NCBI GenBank assembly: GCA_000961765.1 | Contig: LADT01000072.1 | Location: 1 to 48,918, forward strand | Source of the DNA: Clostridiaceae bacterium BRH_c20a | GTDB lineage: Bacteria; Bacillota; Peptococcia; Peptococcales; BICA1-8 | Length of the DNA: 48,918 bases | Reading direction: 5' to 3' | Shown here: piece by piece, positions 1-8,528 of the stretch | Layout of the letters: the number at the start of each line of letters is the position of its first letter | How positions within the stretch are numbered: the first letter of the stretch is position 1 | The notes under the pieces: model-generated | Database searches by the model: none | Seen by the model: the letters and a program-made list of their open reading frames with translations, nothing else | Told to the model about the DNA's origin: nothing | Made by a program: the position numbers and the translations under genes

Positions 1-354
1 ACTCACTATTGTGGAAAGAGCAAAGCGGGTAAGTTTAGAGTTAAAAGAATCACTAGCAAGAAAAAGATGAGGTCGAAAGTTGTAAAGATAAAGCAATGGC
101 TGAGAAAAAGTTTAACAAAGCCAATAGTACAACTCATAAAAGAACTAAATGTAAAACTACAAGGGCACTATAACTACTATGGCATCACAGATAACACTCC
201 AGGAATAAAGAAGTATGCGTATATAGTTAGAAGAGCCCTATTTCGACACATCAATCGAAGGCGACAAGGAAAGCCATGTGATTTCTTGAAATTCGAGAAA
301 CTAATAAGTAAATACCCATTGGCTACACCGAGAATTCGTGTAAGTATTTATTAG
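1..354 (+). CDS. Group II intron reverse transcriptase/maturase, C-terminal fragment (5' end outside window)
   Basis: The reading frame is open from base 1, so this is the 3' end of a longer gene; the first internal ATG is at 67. The visible residues include HYCGKSKAGKF, then LNVKLQGHYNYYGITDN and a basic tail RRALFRHINRRRQGKP. These are characteristic of the C-terminal part of bacterial group II intron-encoded proteins (maturase domain X and what follows), which help the intron fold and splice and copy it back into DNA. The intron RNA domains V and VI follow directly downstream, as expected when the maturase lies in intron domain IV. Whether the full protein is intact cannot be judged from this window. 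Confidence 0.88.
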   Translation, partial: THYCGKSKAGKFRVKRITSKKKMRSKVVKIKQWLRKSLTKPIVQLIKELNVKLQGHYNYYGITDNTPGIKKYAYIVRRALFRHINRRRQGKPCDFLKFEKLISKYPLATPRIRVSIY

Positions 355-458
355 ACATGAAGACGGAGGCGAAAGTTGTTATGAAGAGCCGGATGCCTTA
401 ATAGGGCACGTCCGGTTCTGTGAGAAGCGGGTGCAGTGATGCACTCCGTTTACTCGAC
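1..458 (+). mobile_element. 3' end of a group II intron (domains V and VI)
   Basis: After the maturase stop comes a 33-base hairpin at 386-418, starting GAGCCGGATGCC and ending GGGCACGTCCGGTTC. This matches the highly conserved catalytic domain V of bacterial group II introns. A second hairpin (GGGTGCAGTGATGCACTCC, 429-447) is the likely domain VI, and the element probably ends at or near TACTCGAC (about 458). The 5' part of the intron lies outside the window, so class and insertion site cannot be assigned. Confidence 0.8.
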
Positions 459-508
459 TTTGCTTCCCTTCTCTGTGTTAAAGTAAAAAGAATGTGGTGG
501 TGATAAAT

Positions 509-824
509 ATGCCCCGTGGAGCCAGAGAAAAAAGCGAAAGTGGAATATACCATATAATGGTGTGAGGGCCAATAGACAGGAAATTTTTCATGATGATGAA
601 GATACCTTAAGATTTTTAGAAACCCTGAATAAAATTAAAACGATGTCAGCAATCAAAGTATACGGCTGGTGCCTAATGGGTAATCATGTACATCTGCTTT
701 TAGGTGAAGGGAAGGGAGATATTTCTATTACCATGAAACGTGTTGGGGTAGGCTTTGTTTGGTGGTAAAACGAGCTGAACAATGGAGATGGAGCAGTTGT
801 CTTGGGTATTATGGTAACAGGTGA
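509..824 (+). pseudogene. Broken REP-associated tyrosine transposase (IS200/Y1-like, RAYT)
   Basis: Three pieces of one protein lie in shifting frames. Frame 2 from ATG 509 gives MPRGAREKSESGIYHIMV and a TGA. Frame 1 (from about 562) continues with RANRQEIF and the diagnostic HUH motif in CLMGNHVHLLL, then stops at 768 after VGFVWW. Another frame gives RAEQWRWSSCLGYYGNR ending at TGA 822-824, which is the usual C-terminal part of this family. The intervening catalytic-tyrosine and HLFQDRF-type section is missing. So the gene has a one-base frameshift and an internal deletion, and cannot encode an active Y1 transposase. Confidence 0.85.
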
Positions 825-1138
825 AGTTAATAACTGTGTCACCAAACAAATAATGTTAAAGAGTTTGCCAAAGAAAGCAGGGAATTATCTCTGCTTTCTT
901 GTTTTATACCAAAAGAATTAAGCTATGGATTTATTACTTGAGCATCGTACTTCTTACTCTAGTTTTGGTTATATCTTGTAAGAAAGGTTGCCCAATTTAG
1001 GGTGCTATATTAAAATATATCTTGCAAGGGTACTTAAAAGCTTTCTTTAACTGCTATTATAACGTTTATAATACTCGGAAGTGATAGTAGATTAAACTGG
1101 TTTTTGGGTGTGGGGAGAAATATAAAAGGAGAAATATA
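825..1138. other. Intergenic stretch, no gene seen
   Basis: Besides the hairpin at 871-900 there is a near direct repeat (ATATCTTGTAAG near 970 and ATATCTTGCAAG near 1016). A TATAAT box at 1067-1072 could be the -10 of the topB promoter, but I see no convincing -35. No credible coding sequence is present. Confidence 0.4.
871..906 (+). terminator. Hairpin followed by a T-rich stretch
   Basis: A perfect 10-base stem (AAGAAAGCAG / CTGCTTTCTT) with a 10-base loop is followed by GTTTTAT. It sits after the transposase remnant and may be its terminator or terminal hairpin. Confidence 0.5.
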
Positions 1139-3061
1139 TTGATTAAAAAATTATTCATCACAGAAAAGCCATCTGTGGCTGACAGCTTTGCCGGCGTGTT
1201 AGGTTTAGAAATTTCCCGATCTGATCGGGGGAGGGGCTATGCGGAAAATGATAGGGCTATCATAAGCTGGTGTTTTGGCCATCTTGTGACAATGGCTTAC
1301 CCTGACGCCTACGATCCTGCCTATAAGTCATGGCAGATAGAGCATCTGCCCATTATTCCCAAAGAATATAAATATATGGTCATTGATAATGCAGGCACAA
1401 AAAAACAGTATGATGTGATCAGGCAACTGATGCATCGTAATGATGTGGATATGATTTACTCTTGTACAGATTGCGGGCGCGAAGGTGAGTATATATTTCG
1501 CCTAGTCTATCAACAAAGTGGAACCAATAAACCTGCCAAACGGGTATGGATATCTTCCCAGACTGAAGAAGCCGTGAAAAAGGGAATTGATGAAGCAAAG
1601 GATATTGGTGAGTACGATTCCTTGTCCAAAGCTGCCTATTGCAGGGCTAAAGAGGATTGGCTCTTTGGCATGAATTTCAGCAGAATTTACACCTGTAAGT
1701 ATGGAAAGGCTTTATCAACCCGTTTTAAAGAGGATAAGCGGTCGGTAATTGCCATTGGTCGAGTGATGACCTGTGTCTTAGGCTTAGTAGTGGATCGGGA
1801 ATTGGAAATTAGAAACTTTGTGCCTAAGGTTCATTATGGGGTAACGGCCAGCTTTCTGTCACAAGAGAGCGGTATTGCTTATAAGGGTAGATGGCAGCCC
1901 AAGAAAAAAGAACAAGAGCTATCAGAGGATCAAAGCGAAGAAAAATATCTTAACAAAGAGGATGCCCTTGAGATTATCGAAAAGTTGAAGGGGCGTGAAG
2001 CAATAGTAAAAAAAGTAGAGATAAAGGTAAAGAAAGAACAGCCACCCCTGCTTTTTAATCTTGCAGAATTACAATCGGAAGTCAATAAAAAATTCAAGCT
2101 TCCTGTAGATCGCACCTTAGAAATCGCCCAACAGCTCTACGAGAAAAAGATGATATCTTACCCTAGAACAGACAGTCGGGTATTGTCCACAGATATCCTA
2201 AATGAAATACCTAAAATTTTAAATGGCTTGTACGGTAATTCTGCTCTTAAGGATTTTGTTTTGAGGATTAAGGATTTTGGCAAGCTTGCTATTAATAAAT
2301 CCTCAAAAAGGTTTGTAGATGATAGTAAGGTCACTGACCACTATGCTATCATCCCTACCTATGTAACGGTTGATTTGTCTAAGCTGGATGCAGATAACCG
2401 AAATGTATACAGCTTAATTGTGAAAAGGTTTCTAGCCATTTTTTTCCCGCAAGCTGAGTACAATACTGTGAAGGTAGAGACAGAAATCAAAGGGGAAATC
2501 TTTGTGACTAATTCCAAAACCTTAAAAGAGCCAGGTTGGAAAGAGGTCTATGATGTCACGCCTTCAAAAAGCGAGGAGGAGATTTCCACCTCACCCATTC
2601 ATCTGCTAATTAAAAAAGAAAAGTCCGCTGTAACGGCCTTTGATTTAGAAGAGAAGGAAACAAAGCCACCCTCTCGTTTTTCCGATGCTTCCTTGGTTCT
2701 GACCATGGAAAAAGCGGGAAAGTATATAGAAAACGAAGAGCTCAGAGAACAGATAAAAACATGTGGTATAGGAACTTCAGCCACCCGTTCGGGGATTATT
2801 AAGAAGCTTAAGAGTATTGGCTATATAAGAATTAACCCTAAAACCCAGATTGTTTCACCGGAGCCCAAAGGAGAAGCGATTGTTGGATTTGTTCGCTTGT
2901 CGGCAAAGGAGCTATTGAATCCTATCCTGACTGCCAGTTGGGAAAAGGGCCTGTTCATGATTCAAAATGATGAGATCACAGAGGAAATTTTTGAAGAGAA
3001 GTTGAATAGCTACATCACTCGAACCATTGAAAAGGTTAAGAAGAACAGAACTATAATTTAA
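1139..3061 (+). CDS. topB: DNA topoisomerase III (type IA)
   Basis: The 640-residue protein opens with a Toprim domain (KKLFITEKPSVADSFAGVL; acidic CTDCGREGEYIF around residue 115-126). The catalytic strand-cleaving tyrosine lies in MISYPRTDSRV (Tyr341). Type IA enzymes relax negatively supercoiled DNA and decatenate replication or recombination intermediates through a 5'-phosphotyrosine link. Length is close to E. coli TopB (about 650). No C-terminal zinc-finger repeats are visible. The start is TTG at 1139, chosen because AAAGGAG lies at the right distance upstream and the Toprim begins immediately. The gene is monocistronic as far as can be seen, with mobile-element debris upstream. Confidence 0.95.
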   Translation: MIKKLFITEKPSVADSFAGVLGLEISRSDRGRGYAENDRAIISWCFGHLVTMAYPDAYDPAYKSWQIEHLPIIPKEYKYMVIDNAGTKKQYDVIRQLMHRNDVDMIYSCTDCGREGEYIFRLVYQQSGTNKPAKRVWISSQTEEAVKKGIDEAKDIGEYDSLSKAAYCRAKEDWLFGMNFSRIYTCKYGKALSTRFKEDKRSVIAIGRVMTCVLGLVVDRELEIRNFVPKVHYGVTASFLSQESGIAYKGRWQPKKKEQELSEDQSEEKYLNKEDALEIIEKLKGREAIVKKVEIKVKKEQPPLLFNLAELQSEVNKKFKLPVDRTLEIAQQLYEKKMISYPRTDSRVLSTDILNEIPKILNGLYGNSALKDFVLRIKDFGKLAINKSSKRFVDDSKVTDHYAIIPTYVTVDLSKLDADNRNVYSLIVKRFLAIFFPQAEYNTVKVETEIKGEIFVTNSKTLKEPGWKEVYDVTPSKSEEEISTSPIHLLIKKEKSAVTAFDLEEKETKPPSRFSDASLVLTMEKAGKYIENEELREQIKTCGIGTSATRSGIIKKLKSIGYIRINPKTQIVSPEPKGEAIVGFVRLSAKELLNPILTASWEKGLFMIQNDEITEEIFEEKLNSYITRTIEKVKKNRTII

Positions 3062-3361
3062 ATAAGTAAAAAATAGTTACAAAGCTAAAGAACTGGACAC
3101 AATATTCTATACGGGATGAAATTAATAATGAAGACAAGGGTAATATAGAAATTGCAGGTGCATGATGTAACTTGCAGAGCCTTTGTTCTTGAGATATAAT
3201 ATATTCTAATGTTATTGTTCGGGAGAATTACCGTACCAATGGGAACCTTTAAACAACGCGGGCGTTTATGTTTATGGGTATACTCATTGTTTTTTCTGCA
3301 GTAACGAATTAAACTCAATTTGCCTGGCAAAGATCCGGGCTTAAAGACAAGGAGGATTTAC
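3062..3361 (+). other. Long leader/intergenic region before RNase J
   Basis: About 300 bases without a supported gene. It holds a good promoter (3172-3200) and then a roughly 155-base transcribed leader. I recognise no riboswitch class. A minus-strand open frame across it (3085-3330) has no ribosome site or recognisable protein features and is treated as chance. Confidence 0.45.
3172..3200 (+). promoter_or_regulatory. SigA-type promoter for the RNase J gene
   Basis: TTGCAG (3172-3177), a 17-base spacer and TATAAT (3195-3200) give a near-consensus vegetative promoter. Transcription would start near 3207 and leave a 5' leader of about 155 bases before the TTG start at 3362. Confidence 0.6.
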
Positions 3362-5026
3362 TTGACCAAAGAAAGCAAATTACAGATTATACCCCTTGGT
3401 GGTTTAGGGGAAATAGGAAAGAACATGACCGTTATCCGTTATAATAATCAGATTATTTTAATTGATGCTGGTCTCTCCTTTCCCGATGAGGAAATGCTAG
3501 GGATAGATCTGGTTATTCCGGATTACACTTATCTAATCGAGAATAAAGAGTTAGTGCTTGGAATCCTTATTACTCATGGACATGAAGATCATATCGGGGC
3601 ATTACCTTACTTATTGAGGGATGTAAATGTACCTGTATTTGGTACAAGACTCACCATCGGTTTGATTAAGTCTAAATTAAACGAAGCTAAGCTAGGACAT
3701 ATAACAACTAACGAAATTAATCCTCGAGATACGATAGAACTTGGAGATTTTAAGGTTGAATTCATCAATGGCAGCCACAGTATTCCAGGAAGTGTAGGTT
3801 TAGCGGTTCATACGCCCATGGGGACCATTGTACATACTGGAGATTTTAAGCTTGATCATACCCCTGTTAGCGGGGGTATTCTTGACATTCACAAGTTTTC
3901 TGAGCTTGGAGACAAGGGTGTTCTTTGTCTCATGTCTGATAGTACAAATGTGGAACGACCGGGATTTACCCAATCAGAGCGGTTGGTTGGCCAAAACATC
4001 GATGACGCATTCAAAATAGCTGAAGGACGAGTTATTTTCGCTAGTTTTGCCTCAAATGTCAATCGACTGCAGCAAGCTATTACTGCAGCTATCAAATATA
4101 ACCGTAAGGTTGCGGCAGTGGGTCGTAGCATGGTTAATGTTATTGAGATAGCCGCCGATTTAGGTTATCTGGATATCCCTCAAGGTATCCTTGTAGAAAT
4201 CGGCGAGATTCTAAAGATGCCGGCCAATGAGGTATGCATCCTAACTACAGGTAGCCAGGGAGAACCTATGTCAGCATTAACTCGAATGGCTATGCATGAA
4301 CACCGCCAGATTTCCATCAATTCGGGTGATACAATCATTATTTCAGCTACTCCCATCCCCGGTAATGAAAAGGCGGTTGCCCGAAATATTGACCAACTGT
4401 TAAAATTGGGAGCAAAGGTAATTTATGAGTCAATTTCCGGAATGCACGTTTCTGGACATGCCAGTCAAGAAGATCTTAAATTAATGATTAGCATGGTCAA
4501 ACCTAAGTATTTTGTCCCAGTACACGGGGAATATCGTATGCTGATAAAACATGCGGAACTCGCCGAACAACTGGGAATTTCTCGGGATAACATTTTTGTT
4601 ACCGAAATTGGGTATGTCCTTGAATTTACACATCAAGGTGCTAGGATTGCTGATAAAGTAACCTCTGGACGAACTCTGATTGATGGGTTAGGTATAGGTG
4701 ATGTAGGGAATATAGTCTTAAGAGATAGAAGGCAGCTATCGCAGGACGGAATATTAATAGTGTTTACTACTTTCAATAGCTCAACTTGGACAATTCAAGC
4801 TGGTCCTGATATAGTCACCCGTGGGTTTGTCTATGCCCGGGAGTCGGAATTGTTGTTAGATGAAGTCAAGGAGATTACAAGGGTAACTGTAACACGCCTT
4901 TTGGAGAGCAATGTCCGGGAATGGGCAAAAATTAAAAATCAGATAAAAGATAGCGTAAGCAAGCATCTTTATGACAAAACCGGAAGACGCCCAGTGATTA
5001 TGCCGATTTTCCAGGAAGTTAAATAA
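3362..5026 (+). CDS. rnj: Ribonuclease J
   Basis: A 554-residue metallo-beta-lactamase/beta-CASP ribonuclease. The zinc-binding motif THGHEDHIGALPYLL is at residues 71-85, and NGSHSIPGS and HTGDFK supply further ligands. The C-terminal RNase J domain ends near GRRPVIMP. RNase J has 5'-3' exo- and endonuclease activity and matures or degrades mRNA and 16S rRNA in Firmicutes. I start at TTG 3362, preceded by AAGGAGGA at 7 bases, rather than at the upstream in-frame TTG 3320, which has no ribosome site; the chosen start gives the usual family N-terminus and length (about 555). A strong terminator follows. Confidence 0.95.
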   Translation: MTKESKLQIIPLGGLGEIGKNMTVIRYNNQIILIDAGLSFPDEEMLGIDLVIPDYTYLIENKELVLGILITHGHEDHIGALPYLLRDVNVPVFGTRLTIGLIKSKLNEAKLGHITTNEINPRDTIELGDFKVEFINGSHSIPGSVGLAVHTPMGTIVHTGDFKLDHTPVSGGILDIHKFSELGDKGVLCLMSDSTNVERPGFTQSERLVGQNIDDAFKIAEGRVIFASFASNVNRLQQAITAAIKYNRKVAAVGRSMVNVIEIAADLGYLDIPQGILVEIGEILKMPANEVCILTTGSQGEPMSALTRMAMHEHRQISINSGDTIIISATPIPGNEKAVARNIDQLLKLGAKVIYESISGMHVSGHASQEDLKLMISMVKPKYFVPVHGEYRMLIKHAELAEQLGISRDNIFVTEIGYVLEFTHQGARIADKVTSGRTLIDGLGIGDVGNIVLRDRRQLSQDGILIVFTTFNSSTWTIQAGPDIVTRGFVYARESELLLDEVKEITRVTVTRLLESNVREWAKIKNQIKDSVSKHLYDKTGRRPVIMPIFQEVK

Positions 5027-5030
5027 GGCT

Positions 5031-5066
5031 AGCAAAAAAAAGCCCCTCGGGGCTTTTTTGCTTTTT
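5031..5066 (+). terminator. Rho-independent terminator after rnj
   Basis: AAAAAGCCCC-TC-GGGGCTTTTTT forms a GC-rich stem with a T run, 5 bases after the rnj stop. Confidence 0.92.
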
Positions 5067-5144
5067 AAATAATGGGGTAGCTCTTGACCTTTATTAGGAG
5101 CAATGGTAATTTTAAGAATATATAGAGAATTGGAGGAGCAATTT

Positions 5145-6056
5145 GTGATAGATAGATATTATACGGGGGTTTTTTTAGTTATTCTTTCAGCCGTTGGATT
5201 TGCCCTGCTTCCTATTTTTGGTCTTTATGCATATGGATACGATGTCTCAGTTCAAACCCTACTTTTCTTTCGCTTTTTTATAGCTAGTATCCTTTTCTTC
5301 AGTTATATCATCTTTAAGGGATTACCGTGGAGACTAAATAGAGGTCAATTATTTTCTCTTTTTATTTTGGGGGGTATCTTATATACTATAATGTCAAATT
5401 TTTATCTTTCTTCGGTAAAATTCATTCCTGCTTCCTTGGCAGTACTTTTATTATACACATATCCAATTTTTGTAACTATACTAGCATTTTTTGTGGAAAA
5501 AGAAAGGTTATCTCTGCAAAATATGGCTGCTATTGGGTTATGCTTTTTAGGACTTTATATAGTTTTAAGGGCTCCATTCCATAACATGAATTATCTGGGA
5601 GTGTTCTTTGCATTAGGGGCCGCAGTAGCTTACGGCATCTATATAATTTTTAGTCGTCAGGTAGTTACACAGGTATCACCTTTAGTCACCAGTGCATATG
5701 TTACGCTTTTTGCTTCTATTTCTCTGTTTGCTCTAGGAATCTTTTTAAATACTTTAAACCTGAGTTCGATAGCATCAGGCTTTGCTTGGCTGCCAGTAAT
5801 GGGCGTGGCTCTTTGTTCTACTGTAATTGCCATATTCACCTTTTTTATCGGGGTCAGTCTAATTGGTTCAACTAAGGCTTCCATCATCAGTACCGTGGAA
5901 CCTTTAATTACAATTATTCTTTCAACCTTATTGTTTGGCGAAGCACTTACTGTGCTTCAACTAGTAGGCGGGCTTCTGGTCTTGGGTGGGGCAATATTAG
6001 CTGTACTTCCCACGGTAGGAATTAGGAAATTTGCAAGCAACAGTCAAAAGGGATAA
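5145..6056 (+). CDS. EamA/DMT-family membrane transporter
   Basis: A protein of 303 residues with about ten hydrophobic segments arranged as two EamA repeats (roughly residues 10-140 and 155-290), the second ending in TVEPLITIILSTLLFGE, a typical drug/metabolite-transporter signature. Such proteins export amino acids, nucleotides or other metabolites; the substrate cannot be told from sequence. I prefer GTG 5145, preceded by GGAGG at 8 bases, to ATG 5103, whose AGGAG is only 2 bases away. The adjacent genes point to no pathway. Confidence 0.85.
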   Translation: MIDRYYTGVFLVILSAVGFALLPIFGLYAYGYDVSVQTLLFFRFFIASILFFSYIIFKGLPWRLNRGQLFSLFILGGILYTIMSNFYLSSVKFIPASLAVLLLYTYPIFVTILAFFVEKERLSLQNMAAIGLCFLGLYIVLRAPFHNMNYLGVFFALGAAVAYGIYIIFSRQVVTQVSPLVTSAYVTLFASISLFALGIFLNTLNLSSIASGFAWLPVMGVALCSTVIAIFTFFIGVSLIGSTKASIISTVEPLITIILSTLLFGEALTVLQLVGGLLVLGGAILAVLPTVGIRKFASNSQKG

Positions 6057-6074
6057 GTTTTATAGACTCTTTTT

Positions 6075-6106
6075 AAGGCCTCCAAATTTTACCGGAGACC
6101 TTTTTT
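6075..6106 (+). terminator. Terminator after the EamA transporter
   Basis: AAGGCCTCC / GGAGACCTT forms a stem with one mismatch, followed by six T. Confidence 0.75.
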
Positions 6107-6157
6107 CTATACTTTAGGGTTGTAGATAGTATAATCTAGGGGAAGGAGTGATGCCCG

Positions 6158-6997
6158 GTGGGTAAGGATAAGGAGTATTGGAAAGTAGATATAAGCAGTG
6201 AAGATGAAAAGGATATAGATATAGAACTTATTTCAGAATTAAATGACCAATATCCCGAAGTTGAACAAGTGGAAGCTGAACAAGAGGAAAAAGGAAGAAA
6301 TAACAAAGGTACCAAGATCATTGCCCTAGTTACTATTACTGTTTTTTGCTTCTTATTAATTAATAGCTGGCTGCAAATATTTAATTTGCCATCCCTTTCT
6401 CTTCTTATCAAATCCTCAGAGTTAAGTGCTGATCCGATAGTAAAAAATCTAAAAAACGCCGTTGTCAAAATAGACACCTTAGAAAGTATGGGTACGGGTT
6501 TTAATATAGCGCCTGACGGCCTAATTATTACTAACTACCATGTTGTAAAAGACGCTAAAACATTACATGTTATATTCTCTTCTGAAATATCCTATCAAGG
6601 TACGCAATTATTAATTATGCCGGAAATTGATTTGGCTATTCTGGAGGTAGCGGGTAAGGATTTGCCTGTTTTAGAGCTAGCCTCCGAGACAAACATAGAT
6701 ATAGGAGAAGACGTATTAATAATAGGTAATGCTTTAGGCTTTTTTAAGATTGTTGAAAAAGGAGAACTATTAGGAAAAATAACGATTAAAGGAATAGATG
6801 GGCAGGTTCTCATGATTAAGGGGCCTATTCATAAAGGAAGCAGCGGAAGTCCTGTATTTAATAAGGAGGGCAAAGTAGTTGCGGTTATTTTTGCAACATT
6901 GCTTCAAGATAATTCAAAGGATGAGATAATTGGCTTGGCTATACCAATACAAAATATAGCTGAGCAGATAGAAAAAGTGATGATGAAGGAAGATTAA
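6158..6997 (+). CDS. Membrane-anchored trypsin-like (HtrA-type) serine protease without PDZ domain
   Basis: 279 residues: an acidic cytoplasmic N-terminus (1-50), one transmembrane segment (about 53-70), and an external trypsin-like domain. The triad is visible as His128 in TNYHVV, Asp158 in MPEIDLAIL and Ser229 in KGSSGSPVF. HtrA proteases degrade or refold damaged exported proteins; here the usual C-terminal PDZ domain is absent and the protein ends soon after the protease core. The start is GTG 6158 with GGAAGGAG upstream; ATG 6151 is out of frame. The very acidic N-terminal tail is unusual and could contact cytoplasmic partners (inference). Confidence 0.88.
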   Translation: MGKDKEYWKVDISSEDEKDIDIELISELNDQYPEVEQVEAEQEEKGRNNKGTKIIALVTITVFCFLLINSWLQIFNLPSLSLLIKSSELSADPIVKNLKNAVVKIDTLESMGTGFNIAPDGLIITNYHVVKDAKTLHVIFSSEISYQGTQLLIMPEIDLAILEVAGKDLPVLELASETNIDIGEDVLIIGNALGFFKIVEKGELLGKITIKGIDGQVLMIKGPIHKGSSGSPVFNKEGKVVAVIFATLLQDNSKDEIIGLAIPIQNIAEQIEKVMMKED

Positions 6998-7057
6998 TTA
7001 TTATATTTGTAATCCAAAGCATTTTTTTACCAGCATTTTTTTTACAATAAAAAACTG

Positions 7058-7086
7058 TTGCTTTATCCCTTGAAAAGATGTAATAT
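7058..7086 (+). promoter_or_regulatory. Possible SigA-type promoter of the DAHP synthase gene
   Basis: TTGCTT (7058-7063), 17 bases, TAATAT (7081-7086). It would give a leader of about 200 bases containing the repeats and hairpin listed next. Confidence 0.4.
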
Positions 7087-7120
7087 GTTATAAAATATCT
7101 TTATAGTTTTAAAGAATTTT

Positions 7121-7242
7121 GTAGGATGGTAGAACTACTAGTATTCGGTACTGTTTTAGGAAAAACAAAATATCTTGGTAGGATGGTAGGACGGTAGGGT
7201 GGCAGAGAAAATGACACACCTCTATTAGGTGTTATTTTTTTA
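7121..7242 (+). promoter_or_regulatory. Leader with direct repeats and a terminator-like hairpin (possible attenuator)
   Basis: GTAGGATGGTAG occurs twice (7121-7132 and 7178-7189); the second copy runs on into GACGGTAGGGTGG. A hairpin ACACCT-CTATT-AGGTGT (7216-7232) is followed by TATTTTTTT. The layout suggests transcription attenuation of the first aromatic-pathway gene. The AGGGTGGCA string recalls a T-box core, but the rest of the T-box signature is missing, so I do not assign a class. Confidence 0.4.
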
Positions 7243-7290
7243 CCCTTTTTTATACCTACAAAAATAAAAAATAGCAAAGGGGAAAATAAG

Positions 7291-8319
7291 ATGAGCATGA
7301 ATTATATAAAAAAAATTCCAACTGCCGATGAAATAATTGAGCAGATACCATTACCAAATCACATTAGAGAAATTCGAAATAATAGGACAAATGATATAAA
7401 AAGAATTATTGAAGGTAAGGATGATAGATTTCTGCTTATTATTGGACCCTGCTCTGCTGATAATGAAAAATCCGTCTGTGAATATATTGGCAGGCTAGCA
7501 AAGGTTCAAGAGAAAGTAAAGGATGTAATACTAATTGTACCTAGAATCTATACAAACAAGCCCCGTACTACCGGGGAAGGTTATAAAGGCATGGTACATC
7601 AACCGGATCCAAACAAGGAGCCTGACTTATTAGAAGGCATAAAAGCCATGAGAAAATTGCATATCAAGGCATTATCAGAATATCACATGCCGGCGGCCGA
7701 TGAAATGCTCTATCCTGAAAACTATACTTATCTTTCCGACCTTTTGGGTTATATTGCAATAGGTGCTCGTTCCGTAGAAAATCAGCAGCACAGATTAACT
7801 GTAAGTGGAGTTAACACACCGGTTGGCATGAAGAATCCTATAAGCGGTGACCTATCAGTAATGTTAAACTCTATCAAAGCTGCTCAGCAGGGTCATCGAT
7901 TTATTTATGGCGGGTGGGAAATCGAAACTACTGGTAATCCATATACCCATGCTGTCTTAAGGGGGGCTGTCGATTCTAATGGCAGAAATATTCCTAATTA
8001 TCATTTTGAGGATATGATTTGCTTTGTGAAAGAGTATGAAAAGTCTCAAGTAATTAATAGGTCTATTATTGTTGATACAAATCATGCTAATTCCATGAAG
8101 TGTTTTGAAGAACAGCCTAGAATAACAAGGGAAATATTACTTAGTAGAAAATACGATTCCCAACTTAATAAAATGGTAAAAGGTTTAATGATAGAGAGCT
8201 ATTTAATAGAGGGCAAACAAGGCATAGGTGAAAATATTTATGGAAAATCCATAACAGATGCCTGTCTTGGCTGGGAGAGTACTGAGAAATTAATTTACTA
8301 TGTTGCTGAAAATGTTTAA
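7291..8319 (+). CDS. aroF: 3-deoxy-7-phosphoheptulonate (DAHP) synthase, class I
   Basis: A 342-residue class I (AroF/G/H-type) enzyme joining phosphoenolpyruvate and erythrose 4-phosphate to DAHP, the first step of the shikimate pathway in the cytoplasm. Visible signatures are LIIGPCSAD, PRTTGEGYKG, YHMPAADEM, GARSVENQQHR, GMKNPISGDL and VDTNHANSMK, covering substrate and metal ligands. The length is typical. The start is ATG 7291 with AAAGGGGA upstream. No other aromatic-pathway gene is adjacent. A repeat-containing leader with a terminator-like hairpin precedes it and may regulate it. Which aromatic amino acid feeds back cannot be told by eye; the symbol aroF is used generically. Confidence 0.93.
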   Translation: MSMNYIKKIPTADEIIEQIPLPNHIREIRNNRTNDIKRIIEGKDDRFLLIIGPCSADNEKSVCEYIGRLAKVQEKVKDVILIVPRIYTNKPRTTGEGYKGMVHQPDPNKEPDLLEGIKAMRKLHIKALSEYHMPAADEMLYPENYTYLSDLLGYIAIGARSVENQQHRLTVSGVNTPVGMKNPISGDLSVMLNSIKAAQQGHRFIYGGWEIETTGNPYTHAVLRGAVDSNGRNIPNYHFEDMICFVKEYEKSQVINRSIIVDTNHANSMKCFEEQPRITREILLSRKYDSQLNKMVKGLMIESYLIEGKQGIGENIYGKSITDACLGWESTEKLIYYVAENV

Positions 8320-8345
8320 GTGAAGGAAAGTATATAAATCATAGG

Positions 8346-8421
8346 CGAGGGTGTTGCATATTGGGGTTAGTTGCTCACGAAAAGGAGTTGACTTAGCTCT
8401 GAAATGTCGCCCTCGTTTTAT
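8346..8421 (+). terminator. Large-loop hairpin with T-rich tail after aroF
   Basis: CGAGGG (8346-8351) pairs with CCCTCG (8410-8415) across a roughly 58-base loop, followed by TTTTATTTATTAT. It could be a terminator or the end of a small structured RNA. Confidence 0.5.
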
Positions 8422-8434
8422 TTATTATATTTTA

Positions 8435-8508
8435 TTTCAAAAATTTATTTTATGTAGTATAATTTGTAAAAAAAGTAGTTTATATAAAATAAAGTCAGTT
8501 TATAAACT
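8435..8508 (+). promoter_or_regulatory. Possible promoter and palindrome upstream of the methyltransferase-GH3-GGDEF operon
   Basis: A consensus TATAAT (8458-8463) lies 17 bases after a weak TTTCAA (8435-8440). Downstream is a perfect 12-base palindrome AGTTTATAAACT (8497-8508), preceded by a partial copy AGTTTATATAAA (8477-8488), which could be a repressor site in the leader. Confidence 0.35.
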
Positions 8509-8528
8509 ATTTCTGTGGGGATTAAACA

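Noticed and set aside
3085-3330. 81-codon minus-strand frame before rnj
   Set aside because: No ribosome site and no family resemblance; it covers the rnj promoter and leader.
7196-7232. T-box riboswitch before aroF, because of AGGGTGGCA
   Set aside because: The rest of the T-box core (ACCGCG) and a specifier-loop domain are missing, and the hairpin downstream does not compete with it in the usual way.
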